Of a stretch of 64,000 nt of DNA, positions 7,143-15,956 are shown in pieces. Position 1 is the stretch's first letter, and each line of letters starts with the position of its first letter. The translations under genes were made by a program, and so were the position numbers. Source of the DNA: Alkalihalobacterium alkalinitrilicum (lineage in GTDB: Bacteria > Bacillota > Bacilli > Bacillales > Bacillaceae_F); assembly GCF_002019605.1 (NCBI RefSeq), contig NZ_KV917368.1, forward strand, positions 3,858,519 to 3,922,518, given 5' to 3'. The notes beneath the pieces were generated by a model. That model did no database searches and was not told the DNA's origin. It saw only the letters and a program-made list of their open reading frames with translations.

Positions 7143-8477
7143 ATGACGAAACTAACGAATTTCTTTACTAGACTTATGAATAAATATTTACCTGATCCAT
7201 TTGTATTTGCAATCGGTTTAACATTGCTAACTGTCGTATTGGCAATGGTTGTTGAGAGAAGTAGCTTTACTGATATCACGTACTATTGGGGAAGTGGATT
7301 TTGGGATTTACTTGCTTTTACCACACAGATGGCCGTTATTCTTGCAGCGGGTTACGTTCTAGCAAAGACTCCGTTTGTTGATAAAATCTTAAATATGATT
7401 GTATCAAAAGTACATCAGCCAAGAACAGCTGTAGCCGTAGCAACTTTAGTTGGTGGAATCGGAAGTTATCTAAACTGGGGTTTTGGACTTATTATTGGCG
7501 GAATTATTGCAACGAAATTAGCACGTGGAGTAAAAGGAGTCCATTATCCATTAATTATTGCCGCTGGTTATAGTGGGTTTGCTCTTTACGGTCTCGGATT
7601 ATCTGGAAGTGTACCTGTTTTGATTTCAACACCGGGTCACTTTTTAGAAGGTCAAATTGGTATTATTCCATTATCAGAAACGATTTTTTCTTTCCCGATG
7701 CTCATCACTTCTCTGTTGCTAATCACTACATTACCAATTGTAAACGCTCTTTTACATCCGAAGAGAGAAGAAGACATCATTGAAATTAATCCAGATTTAG
7801 GAATTGTTAATGAAGCTGCTGCAACAGTTGAGGATCTTAAACACGAAACAATTGCTTCAAAATTAAATAACAGTAAGTTTTTCGGAGTTTCTATTGGATT
7901 GTTAGGGATGCTTTATATTTTCCTCTATTTCTCTAGAGGTGGTTCAATCGACTTAAATATCATTAACTTTATCTTACTATTCTTAGGAATTTTATTATTA
8001 GGAACACCAGCTCGTTATATTGAAACATTAAATAGTGGTATCAAAACAATATCTGGAATTATACTACAATTTCCATTTTACGCAGGGATCATGGCTATTA
8101 TCGTTGGAACAGGCTTAGTTGGTACGATTGCACAAGGATTTGTCAGTATTTCTACTCCTGAAACATTGCCATTTTGGGGATTAATAAGTGCCTTCTTTAT
8201 CAATATACTCGCTCCTTCTGCTGGAGGACAGTGGGCAGTACAAGGACCAATAATGATAGAAGCTGCACAAAGTATTGGAGCATCTATTACCCAAACGTCG
8301 ATGGCTGTAATGTTAGGTGATGCATGGAATAATATGGTTCAGCCTTTCTGGATCCTGCCTGTCTTAGCATTATCTAGCTTGAAATTAAAAGATGTAATGG
8401 GTTATACTGTAGTTATCATGTTATGGATTGGTGCCATTTTTGTTAGCGTCTTCTTATTATGGGGATATTTTGGATAA
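7143..8477 (+). CDS. short-chain fatty acid transporter, AtoE/SCFA_trans family (copy 1)
   Basis: A 444-residue polytopic membrane protein of the AtoE family (PF02667). Some 10-12 hydrophobic segments run through the protein. Family stretches include LNWGFGLIIGG, LSGSVPVLISTPGHFLE and LAPSAGGQWAVQGP. It probably imports short-chain fatty acids or acetoacetate for the CoA-transferase encoded next. ATG 7143 follows AAAAGGGGG. It is about 60-65% identical by eye to the second copy at 19842, so the island has two related importers at its two ends. A terminator-like hairpin (8552) separates it from the CoA-transferase genes. Confidence 0.9.
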   Translation: MTKLTNFFTRLMNKYLPDPFVFAIGLTLLTVVLAMVVERSSFTDITYYWGSGFWDLLAFTTQMAVILAAGYVLAKTPFVDKILNMIVSKVHQPRTAVAVATLVGGIGSYLNWGFGLIIGGIIATKLARGVKGVHYPLIIAAGYSGFALYGLGLSGSVPVLISTPGHFLEGQIGIIPLSETIFSFPMLITSLLLITTLPIVNALLHPKREEDIIEINPDLGIVNEAAATVEDLKHETIASKLNNSKFFGVSIGLLGMLYIFLYFSRGGSIDLNIINFILLFLGILLLGTPARYIETLNSGIKTISGIILQFPFYAGIMAIIVGTGLVGTIAQGFVSISTPETLPFWGLISAFFINILAPSAGGQWAVQGPIMIEAAQSIGASITQTSMAVMLGDAWNNMVQPFWILPVLALSSLKLKDVMGYTVVIMLWIGAIFVSVFLLWGYFG

Positions 8478-8551
8478 TTTAATAAATGATTAGTTCATGA
8501 AAAGTCGATTCTCAATGGTGAAAACTACCATTTTCATATAATTGAGATAAC

Positions 8552-8617
8552 AAGCCTTTTCAAAAGAAACTTTGAGGATCAATTGCATCTTCAAATTCTT
8601 TTGGAAAGGCTTTTTTT
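8552..8617 (+). terminator. rod-like hairpin with T-run inside the operon
   Basis: Arms 8552-8568 and 8596-8612 pair over 17 bp with one wobble. The loop itself folds (TTTGAGGAT with ATCTTCAAA), making an almost continuous 26-bp rod, and T7 follows. It ends 23 nt before the CoA-transferase start. It acts either as a full terminator for the transporter or as an attenuator that lowers expression of the distal genes. Confidence 0.8.
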
Positions 8618-8640
8618 ATTACTTTAAAGAGGTGAAAAGA

Positions 8641-9327
8641 ATGAAAAATAAAATCATGAATACAAAAGAAGCGATTTCTAAAATAAAAAGTAACGATACG
8701 ATCATGGTTGGTGGCTTTGGCTTAGTAGGTGCGCCACTTACATTAATCGATGAGTTAACGAAGCATGAAATTGAAGGTTTGACAGTTATTAGTAATAACA
8801 TTGGTGAGGCAGGAAAAGGTCTAGGTATTTTACTTAGACAAGGAAAAATAAAAAAAGTTGTAGGTTCTTATTTTACAAGTAACCGAGAAGTTGCAGATTA
8901 TTACAATGCAGGTGAAATCGATGTACAGCTTCTTCCGCAAGGCACTCTATCCGAATCCATTCGAGCAGGAGGTGCAGGTATAGGTGGTTACTATACGAAA
9001 ACAAGTGTAGGAACCGAGCTAGCTAAAGGAAAAGACGTAAAAGAAATTGATGGAGAAATGTATGTGTTTGAAAAAGCGCTAAAAGCCAATGTTGCAATCG
9101 TAAAGGCAGCGAAGGCCGATCGTTTAGGAAACCTGGTTTACTATAAAACAGCTAGAAATTTTAATCCGATGATGGTAACGGCTGCAGATTATGTTATTGC
9201 AGAAGTAGATGAAATTGTCGAAGTAGGACAACTTTCTCCTGAAGAAATTGTCAGTCCACATTTGTATGTAGATGCTATCGTCGAAAGTCAACTAATCTTA
9301 TCTAAGGAAGGTGTGACGGTAAAATGA
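8641..9327 (+). CDS. 3-oxoacid CoA-transferase subunit A (AtoD/ScoA type)
   Basis: A 228-residue alpha subunit of a family I CoA-transferase. GGFGLVG-AP (24-32) is the CoA-binding GxGxxGxP motif. With subunit B it moves CoA from acetyl-CoA or succinyl-CoA to acetoacetate or a short-chain acid in the cytosol. ATG 8641 follows AAAGAGGTG; the frame upstream to 8572 is not conserved and overlaps the hairpin. The stop overlaps the start of subunit B by 4 nt, so the two are translationally coupled. Confidence 0.93.
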   Translation: MKNKIMNTKEAISKIKSNDTIMVGGFGLVGAPLTLIDELTKHEIEGLTVISNNIGEAGKGLGILLRQGKIKKVVGSYFTSNREVADYYNAGEIDVQLLPQGTLSESIRAGGAGIGGYYTKTSVGTELAKGKDVKEIDGEMYVFEKALKANVAIVKAAKADRLGNLVYYKTARNFNPMMVTAADYVIAEVDEIVEVGQLSPEEIVSPHLYVDAIVESQLILSKEGVTVK

Positions 9328-9980
9328 GTATGAAAGAAATAATTGCAAAGCGAGCAGCAAAAGAACTTCAACCTTACTCAGTAATTAACCTAGGGATTGG
9401 TATTCCAACGCTAGTAACCAATTATGTAGATACAACGTTGTTTTATTTTCATACGGAAAATGGGATGTTAGGTGTGAAAGAACTTGAAGATAGAGAAAAC
9501 TTTGATCCGTTATTAGTAAACGCAGGTAAGCTACCTGTTGGAGAACAAGAGGGTTCATCTTTCTTTCATAGTGCTGATTCGTTTGGAATGATTAGAGGAG
9601 GTCATGTAGATACGGCAATTCTAGGTGCCCTTCAAGTTGATGAAAAAGGGTTAATCGCCAATTGGGCAGTACCTGGTCAAAATATTTTAGGTGTTGGCGG
9701 CGCGATGGATCTTTTAGTTGGGGCAAAGAAAGTGATCGTTACGACGAGTCATACGACGAAAAACGGTGATCCAAAAATTGTTGAATCATGTAAATACCCG
9801 ATTACTTCTACAAGACAAATTGATATGATCATTACCGAACTTGCTGTATTTGAATTCATTGATAATGAGCTCGTTTTAACAGAACTTGGCCCAGAAGCAA
9901 CCATAAAGGAAGTTATTGAAAAAACAGGAGCAACGTTTAAAATTAGTGAAGCTCTACAAATGGAGGTAGGAGAAAAATGA
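9324..9980 (+). CDS. 3-oxoacid CoA-transferase subunit B (AtoA/ScoB type)
   Basis: The 218-residue beta subunit. HTENGMLG (43-50) contains the catalytic glutamate (E45), which forms the glutamyl-CoA thioester, and GIGIPTLV is the usual N-terminal segment. Starts at ATG 9324 within the stop of subunit A, with a second ATG two codons later; ends with another ATGA overlap to the thiolase. AtoDA and ScoAB cannot be separated by sequence alone, but the AtoE transporter and thiolase neighbours favour an acetoacetate or short-chain fatty acid route. Confidence 0.93.
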   Translation: MSMKEIIAKRAAKELQPYSVINLGIGIPTLVTNYVDTTLFYFHTENGMLGVKELEDRENFDPLLVNAGKLPVGEQEGSSFFHSADSFGMIRGGHVDTAILGALQVDEKGLIANWAVPGQNILGVGGAMDLLVGAKKVIVTTSHTTKNGDPKIVESCKYPITSTRQIDMIITELAVFEFIDNELVLTELGPEATIKEVIEKTGATFKISEALQMEVGEK

Positions 9981-11170
9981 GTAATCGCGTTTATATCGTA
10001 ACAGCTGAACGTACGCCCGTCGGGAAATTAGGTGGAATGTTCAAGGATATTCAACCAGATGATTTATTATTGCCTTTATTTGGGAGTCTTCAAGAGAAAA
10101 ATCTGTTTTCACTAGATAAAATCGATGAAGTCATCATTGGTCAAGCAAAACAAAGTCAAGATCAATCAAATATTGCGCGAAAAGTATTATTAAAATCAGG
10201 TCTGTCCGAAGCGATACCTGGTTATACGGTTCACCGTCAATGCGGATCAGGTATGCAAGCAATTCAAAATGCCTTTCTGTCTATTAAAGCGGGTGTGGGC
10301 AATGCTTTTATCGTTGGTGGTGTTGAAAGTATGAGTACAGCTCCGTACTATATTAGAAATGCTAGATTTGGGTATTTAGCTGGAAATGGAGAAATTCTCG
10401 ACCCGAATAAGGAAAGTCAACCAGGATCACAGCCTGAAGATCAATATGGTCGTCTAGTGATGGGAGAAACAGCGGAAAATTTAGCAAGAGATTATGAAAT
10501 CTCAAGAGAAGAGCAGGATACTTTTGCACTAGAAAGTCAGCAAAAAGCGTTTAACGCAATTGAATCAGGTCGTTTCAAAGATGAAATAGTCCCTGTTAGC
10601 ATGAAGGACCGAAAAAAAGGAGAAATTAAGTTTGAGGTGGATGAACATCCTCGGAAAACAACAATGGAAAAGCTGGCTACGTTAAAACCTGCATTTAAAG
10701 CAGGAGGAACAGTAACCGCTGGAAATTCTTCAGGATTAAATGATGGCGCATCTTTGTTAACCGTCTGTTCAGAAAGTTTTCTCATTGAACATAACTTAAC
10801 TCCTTTGGCAGAAGTAGTATCTATTGGACTATCTGGAGTTGATCCTAGAATTATGGGAATTGGACCAGTAGAAGCAAGTAGAAGAGCGTTGAATATGGCC
10901 AATATTGATAGTGCCAAACTAGATTTAGTAGAATTAAATGAAGCATTTGCTGCGCAAAGTATCGCAGTAAACCGTGAAATGAAAATTCCAGAGGAGAAAA
11001 TTAATGTGAACGGGGGAGCCATTGCTTTGGGACACCCGATTGGAAATAGTGGAGCAAGAATATCAGTCACATTACTCCATGAAATGAAAAAGAGAAAAGC
11101 AGAATACGGATTAGCAACGTTATGTATAGCAGGCGGTCAAGGAATTGCGACGGTATTTAAAGGAGTATAG
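9977..11170 (+). CDS. acetyl-CoA acetyltransferase (thiolase)
   Basis: A 397-residue thiolase with all catalytic residues: acylated Cys89 (HRQCGSGMQA), His353 (GHPIGNSGAR) and Cys383 (LCIAGGQG). It would cleave acetoacetyl-CoA, made by the CoA-transferase, into two acetyl-CoA, or run in reverse. The start ATG 9977 overlaps the CoA-transferase stop by 4 nt. Distinct from the beta-oxidation thiolase at 57848. Confidence 0.93.
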   Translation: MSNRVYIVTAERTPVGKLGGMFKDIQPDDLLLPLFGSLQEKNLFSLDKIDEVIIGQAKQSQDQSNIARKVLLKSGLSEAIPGYTVHRQCGSGMQAIQNAFLSIKAGVGNAFIVGGVESMSTAPYYIRNARFGYLAGNGEILDPNKESQPGSQPEDQYGRLVMGETAENLARDYEISREEQDTFALESQQKAFNAIESGRFKDEIVPVSMKDRKKGEIKFEVDEHPRKTTMEKLATLKPAFKAGGTVTAGNSSGLNDGASLLTVCSESFLIEHNLTPLAEVVSIGLSGVDPRIMGIGPVEASRRALNMANIDSAKLDLVELNEAFAAQSIAVNREMKIPEEKINVNGGAIALGHPIGNSGARISVTLLHEMKKRKAEYGLATLCIAGGQGIATVFKGV

Positions 11171-11203
11171 GTTTCTAGCTTAGTATGTGAAGGAGGTGTA
11201 AGA

Positions 11204-11935
11204 GTGGACAAAAGTTTAACTTCTTTTCATTCTATTAATAATACAACTGCAATAGAGAAAATGAAACAATACAATGAGACTATCTTCAATTCATACGAAA
11301 AATTACTAGCAGAATGTATGAAAGATGGAATTTTATCGAAAAAAGAAAAGTCTTTAATTTTAGTCGGGGTTAATGCTGCTCGAAGGTATGAACAAGGTTT
11401 ACTCTATCATACAAAAGAAGCGTTAGACTTAGGGGCATCTATTGAAGAAATTGTTGATATTTTAACTCCTTGTATCCTATCAAGAGGAATTCCATCTTGG
11501 TTAGAGGGAATTAAGGCTATTGTATATGCTAGGGAATATTTAGGGTTGGAAAAAATAAGTAGAACTAGTAGTGAAACAAAAAATGTCAAACAACGTATTG
11601 AAGACTTACAAGGTGCGATTGCTTATTTTGAAGGGGAAGCGAACGGTTCGCTCCCTAAGTGGGTAGCGACCATGCTAGAATTTGCTCCTCAGGTAGCACA
11701 GTATTATGGAAGTTTACGTTCAGAAATTCTCAGAGATCATGTGATTTCTAGAAAACTTAAAGAGTTGGTCCTCGTTTGCATTAATCTTGTAGAACGTTAT
11801 GGTGAGGGAGCTCGGATTCATATAGAAACGGCTAAAAAACTAGGGGCAACGAATGAGGAGATTGCAGAAGTTGCATTTGTTGCCATGTTAGCAGGAGGTC
11901 TTCCTGTCTGGTTACTAGCCAGTGATTTTCTATAA
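11204..11935 (+). CDS. double-domain carboxymuconolactone decarboxylase (CMD/AhpD-like) protein
   Basis: A 243-residue protein with two CMD-like repeats. The first is around 30-100 (EKSLILVGVNAARRYEQGLLYHTKEALDLGAS, in part), the second around 165-240 (LVLVCINLVERYGEGARIHIETAKKLG, in part). Each has the helix pair and the H-T/E-A-x-x-L-G-A signature. The AhpD-type CxxC redox pair is missing, so a peroxidase role is unlikely; a decarboxylase, lactone-processing or structural role in the pathway is possible. GTG 11204 follows GAAGGAGGTG. It lies 33 nt after the thiolase and is probably in the same operon. Confidence 0.8.
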   Translation: MDKSLTSFHSINNTTAIEKMKQYNETIFNSYEKLLAECMKDGILSKKEKSLILVGVNAARRYEQGLLYHTKEALDLGASIEEIVDILTPCILSRGIPSWLEGIKAIVYAREYLGLEKISRTSSETKNVKQRIEDLQGAIAYFEGEANGSLPKWVATMLEFAPQVAQYYGSLRSEILRDHVISRKLKELVLVCINLVERYGEGARIHIETAKKLGATNEEIAEVAFVAMLAGGLPVWLLASDFL

Positions 11936-12066
11936 ATTTCCCGCAAAATAATCTTGGGTGATTTGATTAAGGCTAAAGTAGTTAGTGGAATAAAAGGAAA
12001 TATACAATGAAAGTAATTTGTTAGCGTAACAGGTAGTAAAATTACTGAATTTTGAGGAGGATTATC

Positions 12067-12540
12067 ATGAGTTTAGAACGTTTAGAAGAACCAAAGTTAG
12101 AATTACTCTTTGATCTGACAGTCAAAGTAAAAGCACCTAGTTTTGTCGGTACCACGCCTGTTGGAACAAGAAGAATTATCCAAGTGTCTGGTGGATCATT
12201 TAGTGGACCGATGCTTCAAGGTGAAGTGATTGAAGGAGGAGATGACTGGATTACTGTTCGTGAAGATGGGACGATTATTCAGGATGTCAGAATCATGCTA
12301 CGCACCGAAGACGGTGAAATCATTTTGATGACGTACCGCGGAATACGACAGGGACCAGAAGCTGTACTCAAACGGTTAGACAATAATGAGGATGTAGACC
12401 CGTCTGAATACTATTTCCGTACATCACCAATATTTGAAACGAATTCTACTAAATACGAGTGGTTAAATCGCAAGGTATTTGTTGGAACTGGAAAACGAGT
12501 TCCAGGGGAAGCTCGTTATTCTGTATATACTGTATTATAA
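12067..12540 (+). CDS. DUF3237 family protein
   Basis: A 157-residue DUF3237 protein, recognised by the N-terminal LELLFDLTVKVKAP, GGSFSGPMLQGEVIEGGDDW and MTYRGIRQG, and a C-terminal PIFETNSTKYEWLNRKVFVG. The fold is a small beta-barrel and the function is not established; members often occur in catabolic clusters for aromatic or cyclic acids (recalled). ATG 12067 has TGAGGAGG upstream; five extra codons from 12052 overlap that site. The 131-nt gap before it may hold a promoter, so it may start a separate unit with the hydrolase gene that follows. Confidence 0.8.
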   Translation: MSLERLEEPKLELLFDLTVKVKAPSFVGTTPVGTRRIIQVSGGSFSGPMLQGEVIEGGDDWITVREDGTIIQDVRIMLRTEDGEIILMTYRGIRQGPEAVLKRLDNNEDVDPSEYYFRTSPIFETNSTKYEWLNRKVFVGTGKRVPGEARYSVYTVL

Positions 12541-12605
12541 TTTGAAGGAAACAAAAAGAAGTACTTACCTATGTATTAAGTTTCCGTTAAAAAGGAGTAG
12601 AGCAA

Positions 12606-13445
12606 ATGAAACGTTTTACGCAAGTGGTTGGAGATAAATCTTTCGAAGTTACCGATTATCCTGGTGGTGAGAAGGGAACAATTTTCGCTATTCATGGTTT
12701 AACAGGGAATATTAATAGCTTAAGCTTTTATGCAGATGCCTTATCTAAAGAGTATCGTTTCATTTCGTATGATCTTCGTGGCCGAGGAAATAGTTCGCCT
12801 GCCGATGCGGATACGTCTATTTACACTCATACAGAAGATGCATTGCAATTAATTGAAGCTTTAAATATAGAAAAACCAATTCTTTTAGGGTATTCGATGG
12901 GTGCATTTATTTCAGCTATGGTAGCAAGTAAAATGAAGGATGTAGAAGCTTTGATCCTCCTCGATGGTGCAGGGAAAACAGCACCAGAAAAAAGAGAACT
13001 GATCAAACCGTCTATCGGTAGATTAGGGAAAGCCTATGAGTCACAAGAAGCATATGTCGATGAGGTAAAAACCATTTTCTCTTCGTTAGGGGTAGAATGG
13101 AGTCCAAGACTTGAACTTACTGCAAAATATGAAATCAAAGAGGAAAATGGCGTTTGGAAGCATAAGTCCAGCCCTGAAGCCATCGAACAAGATTTTGAAA
13201 GCTTTTATACTTTTGAGTCTAAGTCGTTTTTTCCGTCGATCCAATGTAAGACATTATTATTTACGGCTAAGGAAGGACTCGGTGCCAATCCGCCTTTATT
13301 TGATGATGAGACGTATGTAGATACGATTAAGTATGCTAATAATCTAGAAACCATCGATACTAGTTGCAATCACTATACACTAGTTCAACAAAATCAACCA
13401 AAAATTAATGATCAAATTAAAGAATTTCTTTTAAAAAACGAATGA
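12606..13445 (+). CDS. alpha/beta hydrolase
   Basis: A 279-residue alpha/beta hydrolase. HGLTG (30-34) is the oxyanion segment, GYSMG (95-99) is the nucleophile elbow with Ser97, and His256 (CNHYT) completes the triad; the acid is not clear. It resembles the MhpC/PcaD group, which cleaves esters, lactones or C-C bonds, but the substrate cannot be told. It follows the DUF3237 gene by 65 nt and has AAAGGAG before the ATG. Together with the CMD and DUF3237 proteins it suggests ring- or lactone-opening chemistry. Confidence 0.82.
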   Translation: MKRFTQVVGDKSFEVTDYPGGEKGTIFAIHGLTGNINSLSFYADALSKEYRFISYDLRGRGNSSPADADTSIYTHTEDALQLIEALNIEKPILLGYSMGAFISAMVASKMKDVEALILLDGAGKTAPEKRELIKPSIGRLGKAYESQEAYVDEVKTIFSSLGVEWSPRLELTAKYEIKEENGVWKHKSSPEAIEQDFESFYTFESKSFFPSIQCKTLLFTAKEGLGANPPLFDDETYVDTIKYANNLETIDTSCNHYTLVQQNQPKINDQIKEFLLKNE

Positions 13446-13456
13446 GTTTATACCTT

Positions 13457-13608
13457 TTAACTGGCGCTAAGACTCCCACTTAGGCTATAAGGAAAACAAG
13501 AAATTCTAAGTGGGAGGTAAGTTGTCAGTACCAAGCCGATTGGTTCAACTAATATTCAATGGGGGATGCAGGAACCCCCCTAAAGAATAAAGTTTCTCTT
13601 TCACTTTA
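13457..13608. repeat. dispersed intergenic repeat, copy 1
   Basis: Begins with TTAACTGGCGCTAAGACTCC and ends with TTTCACTTTATG, the ends shared with the copies at 31969, 36805 and 37701. Inside are an 11-bp inverted repeat (13473-13483 with 13506-13516, CTCCCACTTAG) and a GGGGG/CCCCC hairpin (13561-13579). The right end runs into the stop codon of the TetR gene. It may also terminate both convergent transcripts. Confidence 0.65.
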
Positions 13609-14238
13609 TGTTTTTTCTGGTATTTGTTTAGCTAGAACAGTTCCCTCAATAAATAATCTTAAAAACTTTATTCCTTCTTCGGCTAAACTTCGTTCGTCTT
13701 TCATTAATGTCCATTCAAAATGGGACCCCGTATAACATTTGAAAATCATTGAAATAATATCCTTTTTATCGAGGTCCGTTCTAAACTCTTTTTTCTGTTG
13801 TCCTTCTTCAACAATATTGAGAACAATCTTGTACACTTTTCTGTCTTTATGCATGGCATAAGGAATATCTTCTTTTTGGGCAAATTGGTTAGAGAAGAAG
13901 ACTCCGAGAAAGTTTCTGCCCAGTCCTTCCGAATAATCAAATCCAGCTTTTAATACATTCAATAATTTTTCTGTGGCACTCGAGTAGGGATCTAATTTTT
14001 CGTATGCTTGTACATATGTATCTTCTATTTTTTTATAATGTTCAACAACAACATCATCCTTAGATTTAAAATGTGTATAAAAGGCACCAGTTGAAGTGCC
14101 AGCTTCTCTCGTAATATCTTCTATATGAACATTTTCAAATCCATTTTCTATAAACAATCGAATCGCTGTTTCAAATAATGTTTTTCTTGTTTCTAATGCT
14201 TTTTTTTGTCGTGTTGTTAACTCATCTTTTTTTCTCAT
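13606..14238 (-). CDS. TetR-family transcriptional regulator
   Basis: A 210-residue TetR protein. The N-terminal helix-turn-helix (about 27-70) reads FENVHIEDITREAGTSTGAF and then YTHFKSKDDV. The C-terminal ligand domain is not assignable. ATG with AAAGGTG upstream. It is divergent from the thiolase-like operon at 14374 and the 135-bp space holds a perfect palindrome, so it most likely represses that operon until an acyl-CoA or pathway intermediate binds. Confidence 0.88.
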   Translation of the reverse strand: MRKKDELTTRQKKALETRKTLFETAIRLFIENGFENVHIEDITREAGTSTGAFYTHFKSKDDVVVEHYKKIEDTYVQAYEKLDPYSSATEKLLNVLKAGFDYSEGLGRNFLGVFFSNQFAQKEDIPYAMHKDRKVYKIVLNIVEEGQQKKEFRTDLDKKDIISMIFKCYTGSHFEWTLMKDERSLAEEGIKFLRLFIEGTVLAKQIPEKT

Positions 14239-14271
14239 TTAATCACCTTTTTAAATTTTTTGAAAATTCAA

Positions 14272-14301
14272 TTGACTTATTTAAATCATACAATATATAA
14301 T
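14272..14301 (+). promoter_or_regulatory. sigma-A promoter of the second catabolic operon
   Basis: TTGACT (14272-14277), 18 nt, TATAAT (14296-14301); transcription should start near 14308. Confidence 0.7.
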
Positions 14302-14312
14302 ACAAAAAAGAA

Positions 14313-14328
14313 AGTGAATTAATTCACT
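14313..14328. promoter_or_regulatory. probable TetR operator
   Basis: AGTGAATTAATTCACT is a perfect 16-bp palindrome lying directly after the expected transcription start and before the start codon at 14374. A second imperfect inverted repeat, TGAAT-TT-ATTCA, overlaps it at 14328-14339. The size and position are typical for a TetR-type repressor acting on the divergent operon. Confidence 0.7.
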
Positions 14329-14373
14329 GAATTTATTCATTTAACTAAATCATTACTAAAGGAGGTTGGTATT

Positions 14374-15522
14374 TTGGTTGCAATTGTAGGCGTAGGCGAC
14401 ACTTCCATGGGAAAATTGCCACATCTAACTTCAATAGAACTTCAAGCACTAGCAGCAAAAAATGCAGTTCAAGATGCTGGAATGAAAATGAGTGATATCG
14501 ATGGGGTTATTTCTTCGTATTCTCTAGCTGAACCACATCCGATGCCAAGTACATATTTATCAGAATACTTAGGTTTGCAACCGACTTTTAATACAGCGAT
14601 GCAATTAGGAGGCGCAAGTGGCTGTGCAGCCGTCGGTTTAGCTCAAGCTGTAATTAATGCAGGTTATTGCAAAAATGTATTAATCTCTCTTGGAGAAAAT
14701 CGCCTAACAGGATTAGGAAGAGGCGATGCTGTAAAAAAACTTTCAAACTTTGGCCATCCACAGTTTGAAGCCATATACGGGCCGACGATTCCATCGTTTT
14801 ATGCTTTAATTGCTCGCAAATATATGGAAACTTTTAATGTAACCCATGAAGATTTAGCGAGGGTCGCGGTGCTCCATCGTAATCACGCACTTCTGCATCC
14901 AAACGCCCATATGAAAACACCATTAACGATAGAAGATGTACTTGAATCCAAGTGGATTGCCGAACCGTTACGTCTCTTAGATTGTGCCTTAATTTCTGAT
15001 GGGGGTTCTGCGATTATCGTGACTTCAAAGGAAAACAGTCAAAACTTTAAATCCAAGCCCGTTCATTTATTAGGGTATGGGGAAAAGACAACGCATGAGC
15101 ATATATTTCAAAGGGAAGATTATACTTCTTTTGGCAGTGTAGAGTCTGGAACAAAAGCATTTGAAACCGCAGGCATTTCTCCAAAAGATATTGATGTTGC
15201 GCTCCTCTATGATTGCTTTACAATTACCGTTTTGATGTTATTAGAAGATTTGGGTTTTTGTGAGAAGGGAGAAGCAGCAACTTTATTAAAGAAAGACGAG
15301 TTAACAATAGGAGGAAAGCTGCCAGTAAATCCACATGGAGGATTACTCTCACACGGTCAACCTGGAACAGCAGGTGGTCTTAACCATGTACTTGAAGCTG
15401 TACGGCAATTAAGAAATGAGGCTGACAACAGACAGGTGGCTGATGCCAATATCGCCTTAGTTCATGGTAATGGAGGGGTCATGTCGGTTCAATCCACTCT
15501 CATTTTAGGGAGGGACTCATAG
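14374..15522 (+). CDS. thiolase-like (SCP-x type) protein
   Basis: A 382-residue member of the SCP-x/lipid-transfer thiolase branch. The nucleophile Cys84 lies in GGASGCAAVG, and the C-terminal HGNGG (364-368) is the branch's signature in place of the CxG of classical thiolases. NPHGG and SHGQPGTAGGLNH are also typical. Such proteins pair with DUF35 proteins, and the next gene encodes one; the pair carries out thiolytic or retro-aldol cleavage of acyl-CoA in sterol and branched-acid breakdown. Start TTG 14374 behind AAAGGAGG. Confidence 0.88.
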   Translation: MVAIVGVGDTSMGKLPHLTSIELQALAAKNAVQDAGMKMSDIDGVISSYSLAEPHPMPSTYLSEYLGLQPTFNTAMQLGGASGCAAVGLAQAVINAGYCKNVLISLGENRLTGLGRGDAVKKLSNFGHPQFEAIYGPTIPSFYALIARKYMETFNVTHEDLARVAVLHRNHALLHPNAHMKTPLTIEDVLESKWIAEPLRLLDCALISDGGSAIIVTSKENSQNFKSKPVHLLGYGEKTTHEHIFQREDYTSFGSVESGTKAFETAGISPKDIDVALLYDCFTITVLMLLEDLGFCEKGEAATLLKKDELTIGGKLPVNPHGGLLSHGQPGTAGGLNHVLEAVRQLRNEADNRQVADANIALVHGNGGVMSVQSTLILGRDS

Positions 15523-15935
15523 TGAATTTAACCAATATTAGAACCAATCGTTCTCAATATAATAAAGTCTTTTGGAATGCATTATCTGAAGAAAGGATAG
15601 TCGTCCAAACCTGTCAGACATGTCGAACTAAACAGTTTTATCCACGGATTATTTGTAACCGTTGTCAATCTGATGATTTGAAGTGGGAGGACCTTCCATT
15701 AGTTGGCGAGTTATATTCTTTTACAATCGTTCATCGTTCGCCATCACAAGAGTATTTTCCTAATGTTCCTTATGTATTAGGTGTTGTGAAAATTGATGAT
15801 GGATCGGGCGTTTGTGTTCAATTATTTGCCAACATAGTGGATGTATCGATAGAAGAAGTCCAAACTGGAATGAAAGTTAAAGCAACATTCCCCATACTAG
15901 AAGATATGACAACGCTAGCATTTACAAAGTACTGA
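15522..15935 (+). CDS. DUF35 protein (zinc ribbon plus OB-fold)
   Basis: A 137-residue acyl-CoA-associated protein: an N-terminal rubredoxin-like zinc ribbon (C31, C34, C45, C48) followed by an OB fold (about 57-135), i.e. PF12172 and PF01796. These proteins form complexes with SCP-x type thiolases and bring acyl-CoA to them. GTG 15522 overlaps the TAG of the thiolase-like gene by one base, supporting tight co-expression. Confidence 0.9.
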   Translation: MNLTNIRTNRSQYNKVFWNALSEERIVVQTCQTCRTKQFYPRIICNRCQSDDLKWEDLPLVGELYSFTIVHRSPSQEYFPNVPYVLGVVKIDDGSGVCVQLFANIVDVSIEEVQTGMKVKATFPILEDMTTLAFTKY

Positions 15936-15956
15936 ATTAGAAAGGAGAATTCTGTT

